A stretch of DNA of 42,461 nt from an uncultured Oscillospiraceae bacterium (GTDB lineage: Bacteria; Bacillota; Clostridia; Oscillospirales; Oscillospiraceae): positions 1-42,461 of the forward strand of contig CAJTVM010000016.1 of the NCBI GenBank assembly GCA_910579595.1. The letters are read 5' to 3'. Numbering within the stretch: the stretch's first letter is position 1; every line of letters begins with the position of its first letter. Both the position numbers and the translations under genes were made by a program. Below, in pieces: positions 1 to 8,064 of the stretch. The notes under the pieces were generated by a model. The model saw only the letters and a program-made list of their open reading frames with translations. It was not told where the DNA came from and searched no databases.

Positions 1-52
1 CGGACCCATGCTCGCCGAGGCCATCAAGGCTTTTAAGGCTTCCAAGGGCTGA
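1..52 (+). CDS. C-terminal end of an unidentified protein (partial)
   Basis: An open frame enters from the left edge, reads ...PMLAEAIKAFKASKG and stops at TGA 50-52. Only 16 residues are visible, too few to name a family. A strong hairpin terminator follows 14 bases later, which supports a real gene end on the plus strand. The gene is convergent with the B12 operon on the other strand. Confidence 0.6.
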   Translation, partial: GPMLAEAIKAFKASKG

Positions 53-66
53 CAAGCAAAAAATGA

Positions 67-103
67 GGGCGTGTCCAGGGAAAACCTGGACACGCCCTTT
101 TTT
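67..103 (+). terminator. Intrinsic terminator of the partial upstream gene
   Basis: A perfect 13-bp stem (67-79 with 85-97), a five-base GAAAA loop and six T follow the stop codon of the partial gene. On the minus strand it would also end the B12 operon, whose last gene stops at 110, though the T tract is weaker there. Confidence 0.9.
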
Positions 104-109
104 GATGCA

Positions 110-625
110 TCAAGCGTAATTCCGGCTGACGAAAGTTTCCTCTGCAACACCCTCCAAAGCGTTGAGCTTCAATGCCAGCAGGAAGAAGTAGCCGGACAGC
201 AGATTGCAGGCGTCCACCAGCATGGGCGGGACCTCATGGCCCCGCTGCATATGGCGGTAGAGAAGCCGCACAAGGCATTTCCCCTTAACTCTCAGCAGAT
301 GGGCGGTACAAGCCGCCTCACAACCCTGGGGCAGCACAAAGCCGCAGACGGAACATTCCCCCTGCAGCCGTTCTACGGCGGTGGCCAGCCGGGACACCTC
401 CTCAGCCGTCACCGTTAAACGGGTGCGCAGGGTGGGGTTGATGTCGTAAATCAGCCCACATACCCAGAGCAGCTCGGCGTTCAGCATCTTGTCCTCCACC
501 CTGGACCGGAGCAGGCCCACGGCACTGGCCATCTCGTCCGTCAGCAGCTCGAAATCGCAGCACAGGTTGTCGCCGCTGTCACTCAAAAAGGGATAAGCCT
601 CATAGGGGCTGTGATACAGTTCCAT
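110..625 (-). CDS. PduO-like cobalamin adenosyltransferase family protein
   Basis: A 171-residue protein, last gene of the riboswitch-controlled B12 operon. The GDNLCCDFELLTDEM stretch near the N-terminus and the C-terminal half (FVLP near residue 102, HLLRVKGKCLVRLL near 117-130, then NLLSGYFFLLALKLN) follow the pattern of PduO-type ATP:cob(I)alamin adenosyltransferases. That family makes adenosylcobalamin from imported corrinoid. The arginine-rich ATP-binding helix usual in PduO (RxxxRRxER) is only partly kept, so the catalytic set looks degenerate. The start at 625 is chosen because GGAGG overlaps the btuD stop codon and lies 6 bases before this ATG. An ATG seven codons earlier has no site. 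The family call rests on motif pattern and context. Confidence 0.6.
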   Translation of the reverse strand: MELYHSPYEAYPFLSDSGDNLCCDFELLTDEMASAVGLLRSRVEDKMLNAELLWVCGLIYDINPTLRTRLTVTAEEVSRLATAVERLQGECSVCGFVLPQGCEAACTAHLLRVKGKCLVRLLYRHMQRGHEVPPMLVDACNLLSGYFFLLALKLNALEGVAEETFVSRNYA

Positions 626-636
626 GGTATTCCTCC

Positions 637-1392
637 TCAACTCCATCGCTGGAGCGTGGTTTTCATGTAATCCCGCACGTCCATGCCGTACAGGCCGTCC
701 AGCATGGCCAGATCAAAACGATCCATCGGTTCGCAGGCCAACACGGAACCATGATCCAGCAGCAGCACGGTGTCGGCAAAGGCCAGGGCCAGGTTGATGT
801 CGTGGAGCACCCCCACCACACAGCGCCCCGGAGTGGACGACCAGGTGCGCAGGATGTCGATCAGCTCCACCTGGTAGCGCAAATCCAGGTGGTTGGTGGG
901 CTCGTCCAGCAGGACGGCCTGGGGATCCTGAGCAAAGGTCCGAGCCAGGAACACCCGCTGGAGCTGTCCGCCGGACAGCTGTGTAACCAGTCGATCCCGC
1001 AGCTCCCAAGTGCCCGTGAGCTGTAAGCTGTCCTCCACCGCCTTGCGGTCTGCCTCGCTCTCCCCTGACAGCAGGCCCCCGCGCTGGTGGGCGTAGCGGC
1101 CCAGCATCACCGCCTCATAGACGGAGTAGTCAAAAGCGGCGGGGGAAAGCTGGCTCATCAGCGCCAGCTTCTGGGCCCGGCGGCGGGTGGGAAGGGCGCG
1201 GAGATCCTCCCCGCCCATCTCCATGACGCCCTGGGAGGGCAACAGCCCCGCCAGCGCCCGAAGCAGGGTGGTTTTCCCACAGCCGTTGGGGCCCAGGATA
1301 CACAGCCGCTCCCCCTCCCGCACCCGGAAGGAGACGTCCCGGACCACAGGCGGTCCGCCGTAGCCACAGCTCAAATGTCCTATCCGCAGCAT
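637..1392 (-). CDS. btuD: B12 ABC transporter ATP-binding protein (BtuD type)
   Basis: A 251-residue ATPase of the FecE/BtuD class that powers corrinoid import from the cytoplasmic side of the membrane. Visible motifs are Walker A GPNGCGKTT, the Q-loop MSQ, the signature LSGGQLQRVFLA, Walker B AVLLDEP and the switch histidine in LHDIN. The start at 1392 lies 4 bases after the btuC stop. An ATG at 1428 inside btuC has no ribosome site. The family is shared with siderophore importers. Cobalamin is inferred from the riboswitch upstream and the adenosyltransferase downstream. Confidence 0.9.
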   Translation of the reverse strand: MLRIGHLSCGYGGPPVVRDVSFRVREGERLCILGPNGCGKTTLLRALAGLLPSQGVMEMGGEDLRALPTRRRAQKLALMSQLSPAAFDYSVYEAVMLGRYAHQRGGLLSGESEADRKAVEDSLQLTGTWELRDRLVTQLSGGQLQRVFLARTFAQDPQAVLLDEPTNHLDLRYQVELIDILRTWSSTPGRCVVGVLHDINLALAFADTVLLLDHGSVLACEPMDRFDLAMLDGLYGMDVRDYMKTTLQRWS

Positions 1393-1396
1393 GGCT

Positions 1397-2425
1397 TCAC
1401 CGACCTTTCCGTCCGGCAAAAAAGACATACAGGAAGAAGGGCGCGCCGATCAGTGCCGTAATGGACCCAATGGGAATTTCATGGGGCGGGGTCAGGGTGC
1501 GGGCAGCTAAATCGCACAGCACCAAAAGCGAGCCGCCGAACAGGGCGCTGGCGGGCAGCACCCGGCGGTGGGCCGCGCCGAACCAGCGGCGCACAATGTG
1601 GGGCGCCACCAAATCCACAAAACCGATGATGCCAACGAAGGCCACCGCCGCCCCGGTGAGGGCGGCTACAGCGGCCAGCAGCAGGCGCTTGACCTTCATC
1701 AGATCCACTCCCATGGCCCGGGCCTGCTCCTCGCCAAAGGTCATCACGTCCAGCTCCCGGGAAAATCCCCAAAAGAACACCAGGCCCAGGATGGTCACCG
1801 GGGCCAGCACCCACACCGCGCTCCACTCCTTCATGGAGAAGCTGCCCAGCTGCCACAGCTGGATGCGCTGGGAATAGGTGGGAGAGCTGGTGGCCATCAA
1901 ATCCATGACGGCGCTGCAAAACAGGGACAGCACCATGCCCACCAGGATGATGGTCACGTTGGACATACCCCTATCCAGCCGGGCGGCAATGACCACCACC
2001 AGGAACACCGTGCCCAGGGCGCAGGCCAGACTGACGGCGGGCAGCAGGAACACGCCCAGCCCGGCCCCGGCCAGCCCCAGCACAATGACGGTGGCCGCGC
2101 CCAGCCCGGCCCCGGCGGATACGCCCAGGCCAAAGGGGGAGGCCAGCGGGTTTTGCAGCACCGACTGCATGACGGTGCCGCCCAGCGCCAGCGCCGCCCC
2201 GGTGGTAAAGGCCAGCAGCACCCGGGGCAGGCGCATATCCAGCACCATGGTGGCGTAGCTGGGGGGCAGCCCCTCCGGCAGGGGTGTGCGGAACAGGCGA
2301 TTGGCAATCATGGCCAGGATGTCACCAGGGGACACGTACACGCTGCCAATCCCCACCCCAATCAGCAGAGCCGCCAGCGACGCCGCCAGTAACAGGGCCA
2401 TTTTCAGGGAGCTTCCGCGTTTCAT
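1397..2425 (-). CDS. btuC: B12 ABC transporter permease (BtuC/FecCD type)
   Basis: A 342-residue polytopic membrane protein of the FecCD family, with about ten hydrophobic segments and the family motifs RLPRVLLAFTTGAALALGG near residues 69-88 and GFVDLVAPHIVR near 267-278. Two copies would form the channel for cobalamin delivered by BtuF. Its ATG shares one base with the btuF stop (TGATG), so the two are translationally coupled. Length matches the family. Confidence 0.92.
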   Translation of the reverse strand: MKRGSSLKMALLLAASLAALLIGVGIGSVYVSPGDILAMIANRLFRTPLPEGLPPSYATMVLDMRLPRVLLAFTTGAALALGGTVMQSVLQNPLASPFGLGVSAGAGLGAATVIVLGLAGAGLGVFLLPAVSLACALGTVFLVVVIAARLDRGMSNVTIILVGMVLSLFCSAVMDLMATSSPTYSQRIQLWQLGSFSMKEWSAVWVLAPVTILGLVFFWGFSRELDVMTFGEEQARAMGVDLMKVKRLLLAAVAALTGAAVAFVGIIGFVDLVAPHIVRRWFGAAHRRVLPASALFGGSLLVLCDLAARTLTPPHEIPIGSITALIGAPFFLYVFFAGRKGR

Positions 2426-3453
2426 CAGGCCGCGTTATAGTATTCGGGATAGAGGGCCTCCACCATTTGACGCAGGGCAACAACAATGTTCTGGTTGGGC
2501 AGGGAGGACGCCATATTGTCCACGGAGTACACAGCCTTGTTGGCCACCGCGGTCACGCCGGCCCAGCCGTCCCGGGACAGGATCTCCCCCACCGGGTCGT
2601 CAATATAGTTGACATTGGTAAAGATCACATCGGGGTTGGCGGCAACGATGCTCTCCCCCTCCACGCTGATCCAGGAGGTCTGATCGGCCAGGACGTTGAC
2701 GCCGCCAGCCAGCTGGATCATCTCGTCCAGGTAGGTGCCGCTGCCGGTACTGTACATATAAGGGGCGGCGGAGATCTCAAAGTAGACGGTCTTGCGCTCC
2801 TCCTCGGGGATAGAGGCAGTGATGGCGGCCAGCCGGTCCAGCTCGGCGTTCAGATCGTCCAGCACCTTCTCCCCGGCTTCGTTGGCGCCAAAGGCAGCGG
2901 CCAGGAATTGGATGTCGCTTTTCACGCCGTCAATGCTTTGGCTGGTGGGCACACAGATAACGCAGATACCCGCGTCCAGCAGGGGCTGATAGGGGGTCTC
3001 CTCCCCCTGGAACGCCAGGCCGGACAGCAGCAGCACATCGGGGGCCAGAGCCACCAGCTGCTCCACGTCAGGATTCTGGATGTCAAAGGTGGGCACATCG
3101 CTGGGCAGGCCGTCCAGGCCAATGCTCTGAGTGTCATAGCCAACGATCTTGTCCTCCAGCCCCAGGGCCACCATGGTCTCGGCGATGGAGGGAGCCAGCA
3201 CCACAACGGAATCCACATTCTCCGGGATGGAGATGGCGGCGCCGCTGGGATCCACGGTGGGCAGGGCGGGAGCCTCGGGGGTTTCCTCAGGCTCGTCAGG
3301 GGCCTCCGTCGTGGCGGCATTCTGGGAAACGGCGGGGGACTCGTCCTCCTGGGGCGGCTGGCTTTCAGCGGCTCCGCCGCCGCAGGCGCTCAGCACCAGC
3401 ATCAGCATCAGGGCGCACAGGGCAAATAGGGTAAACTTGCGTTTCATATTCAT
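2425..3453 (-). CDS. btuF: B12-binding lipoprotein (BtuF-type substrate-binding protein)
   Basis: A 342-residue lipoprotein with a signal peptide and lipobox LSAC (Cys24 by the chosen start), an acidic Ser/Pro linker and a periplasmic-binding type III fold (IAETMVALGLEDKIVGYD, then PDVLLL). It captures corrinoid outside the membrane and hands it to BtuCD. AGGAGG at 3458-3463 precedes two candidate starts, 3453 and 3447. The upstream in-frame ATG at 3528 lies at the attenuator hairpin and is rejected. First gene after the cobalamin riboswitch. Confidence 0.92.
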   Translation of the reverse strand: MNMKRKFTLFALCALMLMLVLSACGGGAAESQPPQEDESPAVSQNAATTEAPDEPEETPEAPALPTVDPSGAAISIPENVDSVVVLAPSIAETMVALGLEDKIVGYDTQSIGLDGLPSDVPTFDIQNPDVEQLVALAPDVLLLSGLAFQGEETPYQPLLDAGICVICVPTSQSIDGVKSDIQFLAAAFGANEAGEKVLDDLNAELDRLAAITASIPEEERKTVYFEISAAPYMYSTGSGTYLDEMIQLAGGVNVLADQTSWISVEGESIVAANPDVIFTNVNYIDDPVGEILSRDGWAGVTAVANKAVYSVDNMASSLPNQNIVVALRQMVEALYPEYYNAA

Positions 3454-3524
3454 CGTTCCTCCTACGTTCAATGATGGAGAGCGGCCCGGAACTGCGCCCG
3501 GACTTCTCCGCAAAAGAATTTCCT

Positions 3525-3561
3525 GCAAAAGAAAACACCCTTTCCGTCACGAAAGGGTGTT
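3525..3561 (-). terminator. Riboswitch expression-platform terminator before btuF
   Basis: The minus strand has an 11-bp stem (3551-3561 with 3534-3544), a six-base loop and then TTTTCTTTT. It sits between the cobalamin aptamer and the btuF ribosome site, where a ligand-induced transcription terminator is expected. Confidence 0.85.
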
Positions 3562-3639
3562 CTGGCGACACAAATTTGTATTGCGGCTGGGATCTGACCG
3601 CAACACCGGTGTATGCACAACTCCATCAATCGTGAACTT

Positions 3640-3800
3640 GTACCGGACAGACGCAGTAGCCCGGCTTAACGCGTATGACAGCGCGCATCACGGTGGCGGG
3701 ACCGCACGGGATTCTCACCCGATTTCCCTGCATTTTGTCTGCCCCAGGCCAACGGCGCCTCCACAGGGTGGAAGGAACGGCATCGGCCTGTCAGTAATAT
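3640..3800 (-). ncRNA. Cobalamin riboswitch
   Basis: The minus strand carries the conserved B12 aptamer core: AGGGAAATCGGGTGAGAAT, then CGGTCCCGCCACCGTGA (the B12 box, near 3688-3705), then AAGCCGG near the 3' side. ACTGACAG at 3788-3795 can pair with CTGTCCGGT near 3650-3642 to close P1. It lies between a sigma-A promoter and the btu operon and is followed by a terminator, so adenosylcobalamin should switch transcription off. Edges are approximate. Confidence 0.95.
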
Positions 3801-3850
3801 TCTTTTATTTAAAACGGTAAAGCGGTGGTTCCATTTTACAAGATGAGGAC

Positions 3851-3879
3851 AGTATAGCATATTTCCCGCCGCCTGTAAA
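3851..3879 (-). promoter_or_regulatory. Sigma-A promoter of the B12 operon
   Basis: On the minus strand TTTACA (3874-3879), 17 bases, TATACT (3851-3856). Transcription would start near 3844, just upstream of the cobalamin aptamer. Confidence 0.85.
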
Positions 3880-3942
3880 GAGCCTTCCACCCCTTTCCCT
3901 CCTTGAAAGAGTCTCATGTCCGGCAGGAGTTTTGCGCATGGC

Positions 3943-3971
3943 TTGACGCGGATGGGGCGGGGCATTATAAT
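3943..3971 (+). promoter_or_regulatory. Sigma-A promoter of the Dph6-like gene
   Basis: TTGACG (3943-3948), 17-base spacer, TATAAT (3966-3971), giving a leader of about 55 bases before the gene at 4032. It is divergent from the B12 promoter, with 63 bases between the two -35 boxes. Confidence 0.85.
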
Positions 3972-4031
3972 CAGATATTATACACAGAAAATGACCGGGG
4001 CAAACCATCTGCTCCGGGATGGGAGGCCCTT

Positions 4032-4691
4032 ATGAAATTCGTGGTATCCTTCAGCGCGGGCAAGGACAGTATGCTGGCCCTCCATGAGATGGTTGAGGCC
4101 GGACATGAACCGGCAGCCCTGCTGGTCATGTACCGGCAGGAGGCGGGACGCAGCTGGGTGCACGGGGTTGACCCGGAGCTGCTTGCCGCCATTGGAGAGG
4201 CGTTGGCCATCCCTCTGATCCGCTGTAACGCAAACTCCGATACTTACAACGGGGACATGGAGCGGGGCCTGCGGCAGGCGCGTGATCTGGGGGCTGAGGC
4301 GTGCGTGTTCGGGGACATCGACACGCCGGGCCACCGGGAATGGGATGAGGCCCGGTGCGCCGCCGCGGGGTTAAAGGCCGTGCTGCCGCTCTGGCGGCGG
4401 GATCGGATCGACGCCGTCCTGAAAACCCTGGAGTTGGGCTATCAATGCCTCATCAAATGCGTCCGCCGGGATATTCTGCCCGAGCAATGGCTGGGCCAGC
4501 CGCTGAACGCCGGCCACGTGAAGCAGATGCTGGCGTGGGGGGTGGACGCCTGCGGCGAGAGCGGCGAATATCACACGGTTGTGACCGGCGGCCCCCTGTT
4601 CCGCCATCCGGTTCCCATTAAAAACTGCGGCCTGGTCTTTCTGGATCAGGTTATCGCCGCGGATCTGGTACTGGACAAGGGAACAGAATGA
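4032..4691 (+). CDS. Dph6/diphthine-ammonia-ligase-like PP-loop ATPase
   Basis: A 219-residue protein of the ATP-pyrophosphatase (PP-loop) superfamily, PF01902/COG2102. The P-loop reads SFSAGKDS at residues 6-13. The family motifs VFGDIDTPGHREWDE and CGESGEYHTVVTGGPLF are clear. In archaea and eukaryotes this family amidates diphthine on EF2, but bacteria lack diphthamide, so the substrate here is unknown. GGGAGG lies 5 bases before the chosen ATG. An earlier in-frame ATG at 3903 lies upstream of the promoter and is discarded. Its position divergent to a B12 riboswitch operon suggests, but does not prove, a role in corrinoid metabolism. Confidence 0.85.
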   Translation: MKFVVSFSAGKDSMLALHEMVEAGHEPAALLVMYRQEAGRSWVHGVDPELLAAIGEALAIPLIRCNANSDTYNGDMERGLRQARDLGAEACVFGDIDTPGHREWDEARCAAAGLKAVLPLWRRDRIDAVLKTLELGYQCLIKCVRRDILPEQWLGQPLNAGHVKQMLAWGVDACGESGEYHTVVTGGPLFRHPVPIKNCGLVFLDQVIAADLVLDKGTE

Positions 4692-4753
4692 TCGGCCGCA
4701 CAGGCGGCAGATTACACCACCCATCTGGGCAGATCCAGGCCCCAAAACAGATC

Positions 4754-4790
4754 AAATCCGGTTCCCGATGGATACGGGAACCGGATTTTC
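4754..4790. terminator. Bidirectional terminator between the Dph6-like and degV genes
   Basis: A 14-bp perfect stem (4754-4767 with 4775-4788), a seven-base loop and a T run on the plus strand, between two convergent genes ending at 4691 and 4807. Confidence 0.85.
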
Positions 4791-4806
4791 GCATTCAAAA
4801 TACTGC

Positions 4807-5652
4807 TCAGCCGCGCTGGAAGAAGGCCACCGCCACCGCGCCAGGGCCCACATGGGTCCCGATGGCGCCGCCCACGGTGCTCACCGGCAGCTCCTTCACA
4901 TGATCCGTCCAAAGCTGGGCGCTGTCCTCCACATACTTTTTCAGCAGCCGGTCGTCCAGCCCTGTGTACCCCAGACGGTAGGGCCGGGAGAAATCCACAC
5001 CGCCGGTCTTGCCGATCTCCTGGATCAGCAGATTATTGCCGTTCTTGGAACCCCGGGCCTTGCCCAGCAGCACCACCTCGCCGTCCTTGACGGCCACCAC
5101 CGGCTTGATGGACAGCAGCCCACCCACCATGGCAATAGAGGGCGAGATCCGCCCGCCCCGTTTCAAATACTCCAGCGTGTCCAGCAGAGCCACCAGGCGG
5201 ATATCCTTTTTCTCCTGATCCAACCGGGTGGCAATGGCCTGGGCGTCCATCCCCTGTTCCATAAGCTCTACGGCCCGCTCCACCAGGATGCGCTGGCCGA
5301 TGGTGGCGTTCTCGCTGTCCACCACAAATACCTGGCCGGGGAATTCCTCCGCCGCGATACAGGCACTCTGGTAAGTACCGGACAGCTTACCGGACAAGGT
5401 GACGGCTACCACCGTCGCCCCCGCCTCCACCGCCGCGCGGAACGCATCCCCAAAGGCGGCGGGGGCAATCTGGCTGGTGGTGGGGAGGTCCTCCCCCTCA
5501 ATCAGCTTCTCATAAAAGCGGTGGTGATCCAGATCCACCCCGTCCAAAAAGCTCTCCGTGCCGAAGGTGATGGTCAAGGGCAGGACGGTGATGCAGGACG
5601 GGTAGGGCGGCAGCAGATCACAGCCCGAATCGGTGATAATGCGAATCTTCAT
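4807..5652 (-). CDS. DegV family fatty-acid-binding protein (copy 1)
   Basis: A 281-residue DegV protein. It opens with IRIITDSGCDLLPP and carries the family motifs TTSQIAPAAF near residue 61, SGKLSGTYQSA near 90, LKRGGRIS and GTHVGPGAVAVAFF at the end. The family binds a fatty-acid chain between two lobes and, as FakB in staphylococci, presents fatty acids to the kinase FakA. No fakA is in this window. The start at 5652 has AGGAAAG just upstream. An ATG four codons earlier is less well placed. A second DegV gene lies at 20687. Confidence 0.92.
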   Translation of the reverse strand: MKIRIITDSGCDLLPPYPSCITVLPLTITFGTESFLDGVDLDHHRFYEKLIEGEDLPTTSQIAPAAFGDAFRAAVEAGATVVAVTLSGKLSGTYQSACIAAEEFPGQVFVVDSENATIGQRILVERAVELMEQGMDAQAIATRLDQEKKDIRLVALLDTLEYLKRGGRISPSIAMVGGLLSIKPVVAVKDGEVVLLGKARGSKNGNNLLIQEIGKTGGVDFSRPYRLGYTGLDDRLLKKYVEDSAQLWTDHVKELPVSTVGGAIGTHVGPGAVAVAFFQRG

Positions 5653-5732
5653 AGCTTTCCTCATTTCCGCGCTGGTTCAGCGCTTGGACGGACTCTGGCA
5701 GCGGGGGAATTCCCGCCTTTTGGAATCAAGTA

Positions 5733-5761
5733 ACCATACCACAGCCCGCCCCGTTTTACAA
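5733..5761 (-). promoter_or_regulatory. Sigma-A promoter of degV copy 1
   Basis: Minus strand TTGTAA (5756-5761), 17 bases, TATGGT (5733-5738) with an extended TGG in front of the -10 box. Confidence 0.65.
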
Positions 5762-5826
5762 CGGACAAATCCACCAAAAAATCTGGGACAGGCAAATTTC
5801 CCCCGCCCGCCGCATAGGCTCTCCCC

Positions 5827-7014
5827 ATGGGGGTGAGGCAGGTGCTGAGACTGCTGCGGCAGAAAAAGGTGCGGGACGCGCTGGCCGGACTGGCGCTTCT
5901 GATGGCCACCGCCGGGCTGGTGGCCGCGCCGGAGGAGGCCATCGCCGGGGCCAAGGACGGGCTGACGCTGTGCTTTAACGTGATTGTCCCCTCCCTGTTC
6001 CCCTTTTTTGTGCTGTCCTCCCTGGTGGTGGATTTGGGGCTGGCGGCTTACCTGGGCCGGGCCATGGAGGGGCTGATGCGTCCCCTGTTCCGGGTGAGCG
6101 GCAGCTGCGCCACGGCGGTGGCCCTGGGCTTTGTGGGGGGCTATCCCGTGGGGGCGCGCACTGCCCTCCAGCTCTACCAACAGGGCCTGTGTACCAAAAC
6201 CGAGGCGGAGCGGCTGCTGGCCTTCTGCAATAACTCCGGCCCCGCCTTTATTTTGGGCGTGGTGGGTGCGGGGATTTTCGGGGACAGCCGTGTGGGGCTG
6301 CTGCTTTACCTCACCCATGCGCTGGCGTCCCTGATTGTGGGGCTGCTGTTCCGCTTTTACGGCGGACGGCGGGACCGTCGAGCACGCGGTACCCGTCCCA
6401 AACCCATCCAGACCGTCACCCTCCCCGCCGCTTTCACCGGGGCGGTGTCCCGCTCCCTCCAGAGCACCCTGAACATCTGCGCCTTTGTCGTGTTTTTTGC
6501 AGTGATCCTCCGGCTGCTGTCCGCCTACGGTGTGCTGACGGCGGTAGCGCGGCTGCTGTCCCTGGCGGGTTTTCAGGCCGAGTGGGCCAAGCGGCTGGTG
6601 GCGGGGCTGCTGGAGCTGTCCTCCGGGGTGGCGTCCCTGCAGGGGGGGACGGGGTTTGCCGGACGGGTGTCCATGGCGGCGTTCATGCTGGGATGGGCGG
6701 GGCTGTCCGTCCACTGCCAGGTGCTGTCCTTCCTGGTGGACAGCGGCCTGTCCGCCAGGGTTTACCTGGCCGGCAAGCTGTGCCACGGCCTCATCGCCGC
6801 CGGACTGACCTACGCCCTCACCCGGGTGTTCCCCCTGTCCGCCCCGGTGGCGGACTATCTGGTGGAACAGACCGAATCCATCGCGGCAATGGACTTTTCC
6901 ACCGCCCTGGCGGCGTCTACCCTAACCGCCCTGGCGGGCTGGTTGATTTTGGCAGGGCTGTGCAGTTCCCTCTTCCGAAAAAAATGTGGAAAAACTTCGC
7001 GCAATCGTGTATAA
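5827..7014 (+). CDS. ylbJ: Sporulation integral membrane protein YlbJ
   Basis: A 395-residue polytopic membrane protein with the YlbJ/nucleoside-recognition (Gate) motifs SLFPFFVLSSL near residue 57, GFVGGYPVGARTA near 100 and CNNSGPAFILGVVG near 133. In Bacillus subtilis YlbJ is a mother-cell protein needed for spore formation. Its transported substrate is not settled. ATG 5827 is the first in-frame start after a stop at 5815. No good ribosome site is visible and GTG 5833 is an alternative. The region 5760-5826 shows no convincing sigma-A promoter, consistent with a sporulation sigma factor. Confidence 0.88.
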   Translation: MGVRQVLRLLRQKKVRDALAGLALLMATAGLVAAPEEAIAGAKDGLTLCFNVIVPSLFPFFVLSSLVVDLGLAAYLGRAMEGLMRPLFRVSGSCATAVALGFVGGYPVGARTALQLYQQGLCTKTEAERLLAFCNNSGPAFILGVVGAGIFGDSRVGLLLYLTHALASLIVGLLFRFYGGRRDRRARGTRPKPIQTVTLPAAFTGAVSRSLQSTLNICAFVVFFAVILRLLSAYGVLTAVARLLSLAGFQAEWAKRLVAGLLELSSGVASLQGGTGFAGRVSMAAFMLGWAGLSVHCQVLSFLVDSGLSARVYLAGKLCHGLIAAGLTYALTRVFPLSAPVADYLVEQTESIAAMDFSTALAASTLTALAGWLILAGLCSSLFRKKCGKTSRNRV

Positions 7015-7083
7015 TGAGGAAGCGCGGAGCCATTGTGAACAGGCACAGCGTGATCACCAGCCGCCCCAAGGGAGGGAACCGCC

Positions 7084-7293
7084 ATGCTGTTTCAAAAGGA
7101 CATCGAACCCCGCTGCGCCTACTGCCAGCGGAGCACACCGGTGGAGGACGGGAAAATGATGTGCGTCAAAAAGGGCATTGTCGCTGCTTCCGGCTCCTGC
7201 CGCCGCTTCCGCTACGATCCCCTGAAGCGGGTGCCCCCCAAGCCCTTGGCCGTCTCCTTCGCCCATCTCAAGGATGAGGATTTCACCCTGTAA
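7084..7293 (+). CDS. Small Cys-rich (zinc-ribbon-like) protein
   Basis: A 69-residue protein preceded by AGGGAGGG 7 bases upstream. Four cysteines at 11, 14, 27 and 39 (RCAYCQRS, MMCVKKG, GSCRRFRYDP) look like a metal-binding ribbon, followed by a basic segment with PLKRVPP. It follows ylbJ by 70 bases and could share its transcript. I recognise the pattern only as a small conserved clostridial protein and assign no function. Confidence 0.8.
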   Translation: MLFQKDIEPRCAYCQRSTPVEDGKMMCVKKGIVAASGSCRRFRYDPLKRVPPKPLAVSFAHLKDEDFTL

Positions 7294-7303
7294 TCCGCAA
7301 AAA

Positions 7304-7337
7304 ACCGCCCCGCCCGGAATCCCGGGCAGGGCGGTTC
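7304..7337. terminator. GC-rich terminator hairpin between convergent genes
   Basis: A stem of about 14 bp with one C-A mismatch (7305-7317 with 7321-7335). On the minus strand it is followed by a TTTTTT run, so it mainly ends hpf transcripts. On the plus strand it lies 10 bases past the small Cys-rich gene but has no T tract. Confidence 0.7.
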
Positions 7338-7426
7338 CCTGTTGTCTCATAGCAGCCTTTACGTCGCCGTTCGAAACCTTATCGGAATCCGACGCGTTCC
7401 GTCAGCGAATTTCAAGCTCTTTTTCG

Positions 7427-7454
7427 GTTCCTTTTTCTCGCGAGAAAAAGGAAC
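7427..7454. repeat. 28-bp perfect palindrome downstream of hpf
   Basis: GTTCCTTTTTCTCG is followed directly by its reverse complement, giving a 28-bp palindrome with no spacer, 5 bases beyond the hpf stop codon. It could form a stem in hpf mRNA or belong to a dispersed palindromic repeat family. No second copy is in this window. Confidence 0.7.
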
Positions 7455-7458
7455 GCCG

Positions 7459-7998
7459 TTACGCTTCGTCCTCAATAAGCCCGTAGCCGCCGTCGTTGCG
7501 CTTATAGACCACGGCGAACACGCCGCCGTCCTCATCCTTGAATGCGTAGAAGCTGTGGCCCAGCAGATCCATCTGAAGAATGGCCTCGTCCACCGTCATG
7601 GGCTTGATGGGGAACTTCTTGGTGCGCACCACCTGGAACTCGCCCTCCTCCACGTCGGGCACGAAGGAGGTTTCCTCCACCGGCTCGGGCTGGACAAAGG
7701 CGCCCTGGCGCAACCGCTTCTCCAGGCGGGTCTTGTGCTTGCGCAGCTGCCGCTCCATGGAGGTGACCGCCGCGTCCACCGACGCGAACATATCCGACGT
7801 GCTCTCCGCCACCCGCAGGATGGTGCTGCCGGAACGGATGGTCAGCTCCACCTTGTTCCGATCCTTTTCCACAGAGAAGACCAGGTTAGCCTCCGCCTCA
7901 TTTTTGAAGTAGCGGTCCAGCTTTCCGACCTTTTTCTCGGCATAGCTGTGCAGGGACTTGGGCAGGTTGACCTTCTTGTCTGTAAACGTGAACTTCAT
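7459..7998 (-). CDS. hpf: Ribosome hibernation promoting factor, long form
   Basis: A 179-residue protein. Residues 1-100 form the S30AE domain (MKFTFTDKKVNLPKSLHSYAEKK, VELTIRSGSTILRVAE, ERQLRKHKTRLEKRLRQ). A charged linker leads to the C-terminal dimerisation domain (KPMTVDEAILQMDLLGHSFYAFKDEDG). Long HPF ties two ribosomes into inactive 100S dimers in stationary phase. AAAGGAG 8 bases before 7998 fixes the start. An ATG 32 codons earlier overlaps the promoter and is rejected. Confidence 0.95.
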   Translation of the reverse strand: MKFTFTDKKVNLPKSLHSYAEKKVGKLDRYFKNEAEANLVFSVEKDRNKVELTIRSGSTILRVAESTSDMFASVDAAVTSMERQLRKHKTRLEKRLRQGAFVQPEPVEETSFVPDVEEGEFQVVRTKKFPIKPMTVDEAILQMDLLGHSFYAFKDEDGGVFAVVYKRNDGGYGLIEDEA

Positions 7999-8064
7999 GT
8001 GCTCAGCTCCTTTCGCCCCGATGGGCGCAGCGTTGGGGGAAAATCCTTCCCCCTGTATGAAGCT

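Noticed and set aside
3903..4031. N-terminal extension of the Dph6-like protein
   Set aside because: The in-frame ATG at 3903 lies upstream of the TTGACG/TATAAT promoter. The ATG at 4032 has the ribosome site and begins with the family motif.
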